A stretch of 64,000 bases of DNA from Drosophila miranda (Eukaryota; Arthropoda; Insecta; Diptera; Drosophilidae). Both the position numbers and the translations under genes were made by a program. The stretch is taken from contig NC_046673.1 of the NCBI RefSeq assembly GCF_003369915.1, positions 17,840,001-17,904,000 of the forward strand, written 5' to 3'. Below are positions 13,031-25,100 of the stretch, in pieces (positions within the stretch are counted from its first letter, which is position 1; each line of letters starts with the position of its first letter). Under the pieces are notes generated by a model, which saw only the letters and a program-made list of their open reading frames with translations, searched no databases and was not told the DNA's origin.

Positions 13031-14571
13031 ACGCGACTGGGGCAGTCGCTCCGTTGCTCTCACGCCCACACACACACACACAGCAGCAGCAGGAGTTGCA
13101 GCTGGAGAGCAGATCTCTCTCACAGAGACACAAGGAATTTCGGACATTTTCATCCCCAAAAGCAAGCGGGAGAACAGCAACAAAAGCCGCTGCATACGTC
13201 CAGGCGCTGCTCGCGTGGGCGAAGGAGGGAGGCCTGCCAGCAACGAGATAACCAGAGAGCAGACGCACAACAACGAAAGAGAGAGAGAGAGGGACTGCGA
13301 GAGAGAGAGCGAGTGACGTGCGAGAGTGACGCAGGCGCCCCACCGCCCACACAGCCACAGAGCAGCGAAGCCAGCAGTGGAAGTGACAGCGGCAGCGACG
13401 TGGACAGAACCACCACCACCAACACCCGCCCAGCCACCCTCGCACTGCCTCTCTCGCTCTCTCTGATCACATCGACCCACCGCAGTGGTGGGCGGGGGAG
13501 CTGGGGGTGAGGTATCAAAAGCACAACAAACCGTAAACCATCGGCGCTGCCGCTCAGCTCCTCTCTCTGCCGCTGTGCTGTCCGCGTCGACGTCCGCGAC
13601 TGTTGGAATGACAGGATGTTGGTTCCAGACGCCGCTGGACTGGGCAAGGCGCGTGAGGTGGGGGCGGCAGGGGGCGGGTGCTTCGCAGCAGCCTTACCAC
13701 CACATAAACAAAAATTCGATTTATGACCACTGTGCGGATGATGGTGGGAGGAGGGGGGTGGTGGGGGTGTGGGCGGTGTGGGCGGTGTCGCTGAATATCT
13801 GGGGGTGGCGACACTGCCACTGCCACTGCTTCTGTGCCGCCTCTGACTGTGACAGCAACGGCGACGTCAACGGCGGCCGTTCTGGCAATAACCATAACAC
13901 TCACACAGACCCCAAGGGGGGAGGGTGGAGGCAAAGAGGGTGTGCCTGTGTGTGTGTTTGTGATGGGAAGAGGAAGAGGAAAAACTCGGATAGAGACAGG
14001 AGGGTGGGAGGGTTATTCTAGGATTGCTAGGGAGATTGCTAAAGAGAAGGAGACGTAGACCCGAGGCTGAGAACGGAACTTGGCGCAGATGACGATGTGT
14101 GTGGCACTGTGGCAGCAGCAGAACGCATACACTGCGAACTAGAAATGGGAATGCAAATCGATTGGGGCATGTGTCGAGGTCACATTTGTAAATATCTTTC
14201 ATACAGATATATATGTACATAAAAACAAGAAATTAATCCAGTCCACAATCTGATCAATAGGATCATAATATCAGCTAAGTATCGATGTATCTTCAAAGCT
14301 TTTTGCCACAGCTTTCTTCCTTCAAATAATTTTCAATTCCATCTTAAAATCGAACAAACTGAAACTTAATCCCAAGACTATTCAGAAGTAATTCCTGTAT
14401 ATGCATATTTATTTCCACTCGAGTTCGTTCAAGTATTTCTCGCTGTGCAAGGACTAGAGTCCTGTGTAAGTACGAGTAGTTCCCCGATACCAGTAGAATC
14501 CGTGTGGTTCTTGGTGTAGTTTTTGCTGCTTCTGCCGCTGCCAACGTCGTCGTCATCTCAATTCGCGAAAG

Positions 14572-14572
<1 letters not shown>

Positions 14573-14609
<37 letters not shown>
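14573..14609 (+). repeat. CA dinucleotide repeat
   Basis: About 17 CA units in the putative 5' leader. Confidence 0.85.
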
Positions 14610-14613
<4 letters not shown>

Positions 14614-14687
14614 GAGAGCCAGAGGGAAAATCGCGCTTTTGGCCGTTTTTGGGGGTCTCTCTCCGCGTCAAAAACAGCGACAGGAGC

Positions 14688-14707
14688 CGACGACGACGAC
14701 AACGACG

Positions 14708-14744
<37 letters not shown>

Positions 14745-14750
14745 TAACGA
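14688..14750 (+). repeat. CGA/ACA triplet repeat
   Basis: CGA and ACA triplets alternate for about 60 bp in the putative leader. Confidence 0.8.
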
Positions 14751-16686
14751 TGCCGCGACTTGGGCCGAGAGAGCAGCGAGTGGTGTTGTGCCGAGTCGCT
14801 ACTCTCTGTAATCTAACGGTCCTTATGCGAAAAAGTGCGCCCCCCACACACTGAGGCACACACACATACACACACACAGAGAGATGCGGAGAGCACTGTG
14901 GAGGCGGCCGCTCAGCTGGCGTCGTCGTCGTTGCCGCCGCCGCCGCCGTCAGCGACAGCGTTGAGGATGACTGCGGCGAGGACATACACATAAATAAAAA
15001 GTCCTTCATTCCGTCGCGACCAGCGAGTAACGGCTCATGAGCGCTCGCAGAGAAAACGCTAAACATAACGGCGGATAAAAAATTGGCAGAAGAGAAGCCA
15101 AGAGAAGGCCTCCGCCCTCGCACCCGCACCCGCACCCGCAGAAAGCAGCACAAAGAAAAGTCCAACAGAAAAGAAAAAAGAAACAGTTAAATAATTAACA
15201 GTGAATCCTTTTTTTGTTAGTATTTTTTTTGACACATTCTTTTCAAGTGCGCGAAACAGTGGCCGCAAAAAGTGCGTGGTGCTAGCAGCTAGCAGCAGTT
15301 GCAGCAGCAGCAGCAGTGGCAGCAGGAGAACGCAACGTAAGAGGCAGAAAAAAGTGCAGTGGCGGCGAAGGCGAGGCGAGGCGAGGCGAGGCGTCTAGCA
15401 GCCCCCCTCCCGCACACACACATAAAAGAACACGCGCACACACACACACACACAAGCAGACACACGTACACAAACACAGAAGCCAACCCCGCCATCACGC
15501 GCTGGCCCTGTCTCGCGCTGCCTCCTTCCACACCGCCCTTCCCCCCCCAAAAGAGAGCATGCGGGGGCAGAGACACCCTCTACATGAGGAAAAAAAACAC
15601 ACACACACACACACACACTGAAATTAACGAAATTGCAAAGCAGAAAGACCAACAACAACAAAAATAACAAAGCAGAAAGCAGAAAGAAGAAGAAGAGCAG
15701 AAAAATAGAGAGGAAAAAAAGCTAAATCGCCAAAAAGCGGAAAGAAAGGAGCAAGGAGAAAGGGAAACGAAAGGACAAGAACAAAAACAACAAAGTTCCA
15801 ATAAAATGTAAGAAATGAAGGAAAAACTAAAGAAAACTTCGTAGAGGGGTACGAAAATAGGCAATAGCGAATCTAGAAGGCAGAGAGACTGAGAGAAGAG
15901 GCACAAGGCAAAAAGGATAACGTAAAGAGTAGAAAGAAAGGGTCTGGGAACACACAAAGAAACAGCGAAACGGAGAGGAAAGAAACCCCTTTTTTTAATT
16001 GTTTTTTTTATATAGTGATTTTGGACGGTGACAGGAAGTCCTTAGAGATTTGGCAAAAATACTGTGACACGTTGTCAACAAAATAAACAAATGTGAAAGT
16101 CTGTGGGAGCATAAGTTTCCCTGTGGTCCTGCGGTCCTGTGGTCCTGTGGCCCTGCCCATGCCTCTTTCAAAGGGCGTGTGCGTGTGTGAGTGTGTTCGT
16201 GTGGGCGCCCCAACGTATGGCAACAAAAAACCCTGGCCACAAAATTCAAGAGATAAACAACAACGTGTCGAAACTAAAATTGAATGAAAAGTAAAAGTCA
16301 GCCGGAAAAGGGAAAGTCTATAAAAAATAATTGAGTTTCAAACAATTAAGGAAGTTCCTCTCGTGCAAACATAAACATAAACAAAGGTTGAGCAAAAAAT
16401 AAAAATAAAATACAAAATATAAAAAAATAGTAAAAGAAAGGAACCGCTCACGATGGCGTTGCCACCTCGTTGCGGCAAGGCGACACACGACAGCGAGTGT
16501 ATGGTGGCCCTGTGTTTTTTTCTGTTTTTTTTGTATTCGTTTCGTTCGTTGTTGTTTCGCGTTGCCTCGATAGCTTTGTCGTTGTCGCCGGGATATCATT
16601 CCAGAGATAGTATTCAGTATTTTCTTCTTGTCTCTTTTGGTGACACGCGACAGTAGTAACAACGCAAAAAGGATACGAAGAAAGCA

Positions 16687-16848
16687 ATGCAACAACAGCA
16701 ACAGCAGCAACAATTGAAGAAGCAGCAGCAGCAACGGCAACGGGCACAACTTGCAACACAACAAAATCAGCAGCAACATCAAGAACAGCAGCATCAGCAA
16801 CATCAGCAACATCAGCAACATCAGCAACAACAACAACAACAAGTGTAG
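16687..16848 (+). other. glutamine-rich upstream ORF (53 codons)
   Basis: An ATG at 16687 opens a 53-codon frame, closed by TAG at 16846. It is almost entirely Gln with His and a few Lys/Arg. It sits 0.6 kb upstream of the main start and would lie in the 5' leader if that leader is unspliced. The composition is simply that of the CAG/CAA repeats, so translation is unproven. Confidence 0.25.
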
Positions 16849-17055
16849 TGTGTCGCACGCGCGACTGTGTGTGTGTGAATAATGAAGAAGAAGCAGAAAC
16901 AACAGCAGCAGCAGAGGCAGAGGCAGCAGCAGGTGCAGCAGCAGCAGCAGCATCAGCAGCAGAGGCAGGGCAAGGCGCCATCTGAGGCAGAGTCGGAGAC
17001 AGAGCGTTGCAACAATTCGCGTCGTAGTAGCGCCGCCAGCAACAACAACAAATAG

Positions 17056-17445
17056 CAAAAACTGAGCAGCGTTCGGCAAAGCGCAACAACAATTACAATT
17101 GCAACAAAATCGGCAACAAAATCAACAACAAACATCAATACAACAACAGCGGCAACAACTAAGCGTCGGAGAGCGGCAGGTAGCAACAGCAAGAGGAACA
17201 TCAGGAGGAGTCGCAGTAGGAGTGCGAGCAGGAACAGAAGCAGGAGTCACAGTCACAGTCACAGTCACAGCAACAGTCACAGTAACAGTCACAGTAGGAA
17301 TAACAGCATTCAGAGTCCCGCCCGGAGCATTCGGAGTCCACCCCGCAGCATTCGGAGTCCCAGCCCCAGTCCCAGTCCCAACAGGAGTCGCACCAGCAGC
17401 ACTTGTAGCAGCCGCACTTGCAGCAGCGAAAGCGAAGCCAGCAGC
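17056..17445 (+). other. in-frame, ATG-less Arg/Ser-rich extension before the main start
   Basis: After a TAG at 17053 the frame of the main ORF stays open for 130 codons with no ATG. From about 17161 it encodes basic and Arg/Ser-rich sequence with Ser-His, Ser-Asn and Ser-Pro dipeptide runs. It may be 5'UTR, part of a longer exon entered by splicing, or translated from a non-AUG codon such as CTG at 17062. Confidence 0.35.
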
Positions 17446-17940
17446 ATGTCCAAGGCAAGCAGCACGACACCCACTGCAGCAGCTGTTGGGGCAAGTGCAA
17501 CAAATGCCTCGAATGCGAATGCGAATGCGAATGCAAATGCAAATGCCAATGTGAATGCGAATCCCAATGCCGATTTCAGTGCATTCGATTTCAATGATAG
17601 TTCGGATAATTCCGATACGCCGCTAGTGCCACGCCCACCGTTCCTGAGTCGCGCCGCCGCGGCAGCAGCTGCGGCAGCGGCAGCAGCAGCCGCACTGAGC
17701 AGCAGCAGCAACAATTCCAATTCCCAAACTTCAGGCGGTGGCGGCGTGCAACAACAGCAGAACATGCAGCAACAGCAGAGCCAGCAACAGCACCTCAATA
17801 ACAACAGCAACAACAACAACAACAACAGCTTGCAACATAACAACAACAATAACAATTGCCGTAGTAGCAGTCGCAGCAGCAGCACCTCCCAAAGCAGCCT
17901 GGACGAGGAGGAGGACGAAGATGAAGAGGAGCAGCAACAC

Positions 17941-17972
<32 letters not shown>

Positions 17973-18114
17973 GAGGGCTGCTGCAGCAGCTGCCGTTGTT
18001 GCAGCAGCAGTCAGCGCGTTGCACAACGGTAAACAGCAGTTCAACAACAACAACAGCAGCATTAACAACAACAGCAAAGGGCGAGAGCCACGAGAACTGC
18101 ACGATCCTCAGCAA

Positions 18115-18149
<35 letters not shown>

Positions 18150-19163
18150 TCCAGAAGATGAGGAGGAAGACGACTACGACGAGGATGATGAGGAAGATGA
18201 TGAAGAGGAGCCACAACACCAGCAGCAGCAGCAACAACATGGCAATGGACTTGGCCATGACCTCACGCCCACAGATCTGCGTCACGTCCTGCCATCCAGC
18301 ACCACCCATCACGATCATCTCCACCAGCAGCAACAGCAGCAACAGCAGCAACAGCAGCAGCAACCGCAGTTGCAGACGCAGTTGCAGTCACAGATGCAGC
18401 AGCCGCAGCAGCACCAGCACCACCCCCAAGAACAGGCCGACTACGACGACGATGGCGAGGACGAGGACGATGAGGACGAGGAGGAGGACGAGGCGGCCAG
18501 CAGTCACCTGGACAGCCGTGCCACTCTCACATCGGCCCACCTGAACAGCGCGGCGGCGGCCGAGAGCAGCGGCCTGCACATGAGCGCCGTGGCCGCGGCT
18601 GCAGCAGCAGCAGCAGCAGCGGCTGCGGCCGCAGTCAAGCTGAACGCACAGCTGGAGCAGCAAAACGCCACGGCCCTGGACATGGCCAGCGTGGGTCCAG
18701 GTGGTGGCGCCAATGTCTCTCAAATGTCGATGGTGCCCGCCCCGAGCAGCCTTATTGGCGGCAACAGCAACACCAGCTTCTCCACCAACAACAACAGTAA
18801 CCATGCCCTCAGCTCGACGCACGGCAGCACGGGCGGCGGGGCGGGTGGTGCCAACTGCAGCAACGATCTGGCGGCCAGCTCTCGCGGTGGAGCGGGCAGT
18901 GTGGGCCCCACCTCCCAGCAGCAGCAGCAGCCGCACCAACAGCTGCAGCAGCTGCAACAGCAGCAGTCGGGCAGCGGGAGCAGCAGCGCAGCCAGCGAGC
19001 GGAGAAAGTACCGCCACCAGAACTACAGCAAGAACATCTATATAGGCACAAAGAACGCCGAAAAGTGGGAGCACATGCGCACCCGGCTACAATTCAAAAA
19101 CGACGTGGAGTTTGTCGCCTACCTCCTCAACCTGGCCGACAACGATACGGATCGACTAAACAA
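17446..19163 (+). CDS. PR/zinc-finger gene, coding exon 1
   Basis: Encodes residues 1-572, ending in phase 2 at a GTGAGT donor. It starts with Ala/Asn-rich repeats, then several poly-Gln, poly-Asn and poly-Ala runs separated by acidic Asp/Glu blocks. The last 55 or so residues differ: a basic, ordered-looking segment (KNIYIGTKNAEKWEHMRTRL and the following helix-like stretch) that is probably a conserved functional module. The sequence just upstream is also open in this frame (see 17056-17445). Confidence 0.8.
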
Positions 19164-22100
19164 GTGAGTAGAGCCCTACCATGCATTGTTGGCCCCCCAT
19201 AATGACGGCTTAGAGGGGAATGGACATCAGACAAGATCGTTGACCCTTGACCCTAATTCTATCGACTCTCTTAGAAAATATCGATATTTAAGGATAGTTG
19301 GAGTTTTCCACACGAAGATAGCCCTTCCTTTTGGCATTTCAGATCCCATCAAACTGTATTTAATGTTGGTTTAATGGGTAGTATTTGTCTTGTTTCGTTC
19401 CTACATTGGGATCTTCTCGTTGAGAAAGGGCACTGCTATGTTGTCTTCTCATTGGTGCTCTTCTCGTTGAGATATGTCAGCACAAGGTGATCCTCTGGAT
19501 AAGGTCTGACAACCTTTCGTGTTAGCCACCCTTCAACAACACTTCATCTTTGATTTGAGTGCATTATCTCTTACACTCTCGAGTCATCAATGTGGCCGCG
19601 GCTCTATTTTTATACCCGGTACTCAGTCAGCATGTATGTGAGCTTATGATTCCTGTAACCTATACAACACGAATTTTCTCAGCATTTGGGAGAAACATAT
19701 AGAGAAACCACGACCACTTACGTTAATTGTTGCACTCCGTTTATCATCTTTCACACCTAATGACCTAATTGATCAGACTTAAAGAATACTTTATGTTTCA
19801 TTTCTCCTTATATTTTTCTTTATCTCGCTCCCCTCCGCCAGAGCGCGCACATTGCACGAGGTAGATTTTGTGAGCGAAAGAGAGAGAGGGAATGAGTCAG
19901 CGCGTGAAAGAGAGTAGCCCTCTGGCTATAATTATGATCCGATGTGATCCATATTCGGCAATCTGCTATATATGGCTATTCTCTATGATGCTGCGTTTTC
20001 GGTTTGCTCGTATCGTATATAGTCTCTGAGAACTTGGCATCCAGCCTATTGATGCTGATCAAGAATATATATACCTACCTTATGGGGTCGGAAACGCTTC
20101 CTTCTGGGTGTTAGAGGCGTACACTTGCACCACAAATCTAATATACCCCTGTATCCTCTTCGAGCGCTGGGTATAAAAACAGAAACCGAAAGAGAAGGAA
20201 GCACAAAGAACAAAGTACAGACCGCCAGAGATAGAGATATGGCAACGTTGCGTTGGCCCTGATTGTTGATAGTTGTGCAGTCCCGAAGGCACCACGCCGC
20301 CGAATGCAATCCACACACACGCACACACACTTGAGTACATATGTATGTATGGTGAAAGCTTTTTGGGCACCACACACACACGAACACACACACACAGAGA
20401 GAGAAAGAGAGATAGAGTGATTGAGATAGAGAATTGGTTTGGTGGAATGGAAGGTTGGTGGGTAGGGGAGCAGGGGTTGGTCGACGGCTCAAGTCCTGGA
20501 GGAGCGGTGGAAGAATGTTGCCCAGGGATACGGAGAGAAAGGGAGACAAATGGCGCGGCACAAAAGCGAACCATGTAAAAGCGATTCATGCCCGAATGCA
20601 TCTTTCTCTCTCTCTCTCTCTGCACTCTGTTCCCCTTGCCTCCCCCATAGCCCCCCAACCCCCTACAACAGTTGGACCATGTGGTACAAAGGCACAAATG
20701 CGGTACTCCTGCGGTTGCATGCAACGGCGCTTTCATGTTGCCTCTGCTGGAGCCATAGCCCGCTGTGCCCCCCTTTTCCTCGTCGTCGTCGTCGTCATAG
20801 TCGTCGTCGTAGTCGTAGTCGTTGTCGCTGCCGCCTTGTCAGCGGAAGCGGAAAAAGCAACACGCTCACATATACAAACGCACACACACATACACAGCAT
20901 AGATGCACAAGCACACTGTGGCACACACTCACAAAGCGCACTCACACACACACACACACACACACATGCAGGAGACAGAGCACACTCAAGCAACATCGTA
21001 GAGGATGTTGTTGCATGCATTTGCATGCCATGTTGCCAATCGCCCACTCACACTTGCAAACTAATAGAGAGAGAGACAGGGACAGAGACAGAGAGAGAGC
21101 GAAAGGTACAGAGAAAGAGAGAGAAGAGGTGGGTAGCGGAGCCATAGGAGTGTGTACTCATACATATACTCGTGCCCGTATTATTGCTCTGGCTCTGGCT
21201 CTGGCTTTGGCTTTGGGGTAGGGGTAGGGGTCCTTCAGTCCCCTCCCACGGCTTCAACATGGCTCCAACATGAATGCGTCGCGAATTTTCTTCCTTTGCC
21301 CCACATTGCACACATCCCCTCCTGCCCCTTACAGCCGCTACAGCAACCACCCCCAAATATCCACCGTCCACCGCCTACCGCCTACCCGCTGCCACGCCTT
21401 GTTGCACTGCAGTTCGAGCGCGCCATTTGGCGTTTTGTACTCACATACATGGGTATGTATGTATGTGCATGTGTGTATGTTCCCAGGCAGCCACCCGCAA
21501 CCACCCCTCACTCCATTTCTCTGCTTTCTCTCTCTGTGTCCGTGTGTGTGTGTGTGTGTGTGCCTGCTGCGTGGCAAATACGAAATGCCAATGCTGAAAT
21601 GTGGGTTCACATTCGGTGCGCCCCTGCCATTTGGTTGCCCCTTTGTTGGACCACCAGAAGGAGTAGCAGCAGCCACAACAGCAAGAAGGAGAATGCCACA
21701 AGGAGTCACAAGAAGGGGCGGGCAGGGGCACAAAGGCCCAGAGGAGAGGCCTCAAGATGATCATTAAAGGAGATGAACTCATACGATGTGTTCAGCAAAG
21801 AGCTCAACAATCCACTCATGCCATTGCGATCGTTAGGATCAAAGGAACCTTCAACTCTTTCAATATGAAAACATACCATGCCAAAAAAGATTCTTTTGCA
21901 GGACTATTATATCTTCTGGGCCTCTAAGATTGATTATCTGTAATTTGTAGTTGATTTTTTTCTGTAATCCTTAATGTAATGCTCAAAATATCTGATACCT
22001 ATTACGGGGAGGTCTCTCCCGTCATTATTTGCAGTTGATTTTCGCCCAGCCTCCCTCCCAGCTTCCCACTAAAATGTAGGCCCTGCGACCCCAATTTGTT

Positions 22101-25100
22101 TCGATTGTTTTGTTAAGACCCAAAAATAGCCAGCAATTGAATTTGGGACTGTCACGCGCTCCATATATATCGCAATCTATATGTAGCATTTGCATCAGCT
22201 TCCTAGCCACGTTCGTTCGTAGCAGGGGTGCCAGTAGAGCGCACTCGAATGCCATATAATGCAATTGACGCGAATGACTCGAATGACGTTAATTCGCTTA
22301 ACAATTTGTCACATGCGAACCTACAGCGACAACATATGTACGTCATGCGATATGAATGATAGCGGGCTTTCAGTTCCTGTTTCTGTTAGCTCCACAAGGA
22401 CACATGCAAATGACGTTAATTCGGTCTGCCAGAAATATCCTCTGCGATGTGAATGGCACACAATAAACAGACAGCATTCAATAGTCACGTGGCGGACTTT
22501 TTCCAGTACATATGGCATAGGGCTAAGCACTAAGGAACTTGTATTTAGCCTGGGAGGAAAACGAGTTATAGATACAGTAGATCCATCGCATAATCGGACA
22601 CTAGTTTCCTTAGTGGAAGGAAAGTTTCCTTAAGGAACTATTACTTCTTCCACATACCCTCTGATGAGAACATATATTTTACGCGAAAAACAAAGGAAAA
22701 AAGGCCTTCATTTGAGACTCAACGAATAATCAGGCAAGGCAGTTCAGCTATCAATGGAAAACCAAGTTTTTTCCTGAAAATATCTTCAAAGCTCTGGTTT
22801 TTCTGGCTGGCTTTGAGCCTGGAGCAAAAAGTGTTCGGGAAATTGGTACGAATTGGTTGTAAAATGAAAATCTACTGTGCACTACATGGTTATGAGGTTC
22901 CCTGATGAGTTATTCCGCATTTGTTTATAAGAGTTGTAGGATGAAGCTGCTTCATCTAGGTATATCTATAAAGCAGATCTCTCTTAGAAGCACACAAATT
23001 TGAAAGAGCGATTGTTGCCATGACAAATTTATGAGATAAAGTCATCTAATTTCAATGCCATGGAATAACATGTGTACTCGTATACAGGGGTTGCCACAGA
23101 CCACATTCCAACAGAATTCCAACTGTGTTGGAATGGCTTTCTGTGGCACGAAACAAGTTTATGTACAATAGAAATAATGTTAATGTGGCGGGGATGCCAC
23201 AGATTGCTATCCCCACCGAGTTGTCCGGGTTGTTGAGTTCAAATCTGGATACAAAGTGCTGCTCGGCAGTTACAAAGCAGTCCTTTTGTAATGCGCTCTG
23301 GTGATCTTGGCCAGGCCTTATCGATGTGCCCGGCATTCAGCAGACACTTTCCCAAAAGAGACCACCACATCAATGTATCTGCGAATATCTATATTCAATA
23401 TCTGCAGTCTGGAGGCGCCTGCTACACTTCTGCTTCACACCTCCGAGCACATTTGTGTCCCTTTTCCCATGGCTGCCATAAGCACACACACACAGGCACA
23501 AAGACAGACACACGTTAGATATCATTCCCACCATCCACAGTGCGAATGTTGTCAGCCTTGGCTCCCTAATGGCTCTCCCTCTTTGGTTTTTCCAATTCGC
23601 ATTTCGTATACGCCATGTCGCCAATTTCTGCGAATTTTCGCCAAAAAGCACAAAATTGATGTGCGATTGTCTTTGTGTGTGTACGCGTGTACGCGTGTAC
23701 GTGTGTGTGTGCGTCTATGGCTGTGTTTGTGCGTGTCTCGTTTCTCCAACTGTCTATGTGTGTGTGCCTCTGTGCTCAATGCGGCAACGAGAAAGGCCAA
23801 CGCACACGAAACAAAATCGCAATCCAACCCAACAGCAGCAGCAACCCCCCATTACCCCAACTCCAACTCGAAGCCGAAAAACTGAAACCGAACCGAACCA
23901 GGCCCAAAAACCCAACTCAAGCCCACCGCTGGGGGCCCTCAAGCAGCACATTAACGGCAGAGACACTGGCCAGAGCGACACAGCGAAAGAGAGGAAGATG
24001 GAGAGGGGGGAGGGAGAATTACGGAATGAGAGCAATGGGCAGAAGCAGCAGCAGCAGCAGCAGCCCAGAGCCCACTGCCATTGCTCGTTTATTCGCTCGC
24101 TCAATCGTTTCACTCGTTCGTTTCACTCGCTGTTGTCTGGGGGCGAGTGGGCTGGTGCTGGTGCTGGTGCTGGCGCTGTCGCTGGTGGGGGATGAGACTG
24201 GACCCAATTGGGGAGTGGAATGGGGAGGGGAGGATAAAGGAAAGGGGGTGGCTGGAAGGAAGGCTGAGACAAAGTGGGACAGGGTAAGTGGTTAGATGGG
24301 GGTATGCAATGCCTCGGGTGGGCTGGCTCTGGCTGCCTGGTTGCCTGGCTGCCTGGATGGATGGATGGATGGATGGTATCGCTTGCTGTTGCCGCTGCTC
24401 TCGATATTGCTGTTAAGGTTCTAAGGTGGAGGATTTAATGAACGATAACACAAGCAACACACATTCCGCCGAGCGCGGTGGAGACATTGCGATGGAGAGG
24501 AGTGGGACTTGGAGGGAATGCATTCTGCATGTACAACATTGTCCATGCATTACGCCCACTCCGCTCCCCCTCTCAAATTGCCATTCCTCCCGCCACACCA
24601 CACGAAATACAAGGGAACTCAATCTCAATCGGCACCAAAGGCGAACAGGACGCAATGCAATTGCATTTTATGGATGCAAGGCAGGTGTGCAAGAAAGGAC
24701 TGAACTTTGACCATTCAAAGTTTCATCTTGTTTTCGAGGCTCGAGGTTTGAGGTTGGAGGTTGGTGGCTGGAGGCTGGAGTTTAGGCAGAAGGAATATCC
24801 TTGACGACTGACCACCAACAACTAGTTGCTCAAAGAGATGCATTCGCAGAGATATCGCATTGAGCGTAGCTGTCGGTAGAGAATAAATCACAAAGAGATG
24901 CACAACATGATTAAGGCTGTCATGGCAACGGGGAACAGGACTGGCTGGCAAGGAATTAATGAGGGATTTAATGTGGCTCTTAGATGCCACCCATCCGCAT
25001 ATTGTACGCAAATATTAAACGCACTTTGACCCACTAAGGAAAGCAATTAATTATCCATGAACAAAATCGACACGTTTCCCATATTTGTTGAGACAAAGGA

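Larger units (their letters stand above)
12701..17055 (+). promoter_or_regulatory. putative promoter region and 5' leader of the PR/zinc-finger gene
   Basis: The region lies directly upstream of the first coding exon. It is dominated by GA, CA and later CAG/CAA tracts typical of long Drosophila 5' leaders. Two perfect cAMP-response-element palindromes (at 12749 and 13021) sit at its left end, next to GAGA-rich sequence near 13279-13312. No TATA box or single initiator could be fixed, and splicing of the leader cannot be excluded. The promoter call is inference. Confidence 0.35.

Noticed and set aside
12884..13480. 198-codon minus-strand frame
   Set aside because: Composition follows CA/GA microsatellites; no domain and no splice context.
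16318..17079. Leu-rich minus-strand frames opposite CAG/CAA repeats
   Set aside because: Runs of Leu and Val are the complement of CAG/CAA. The same applies to minus-strand frames over 17310-18363 and 30389-30871.
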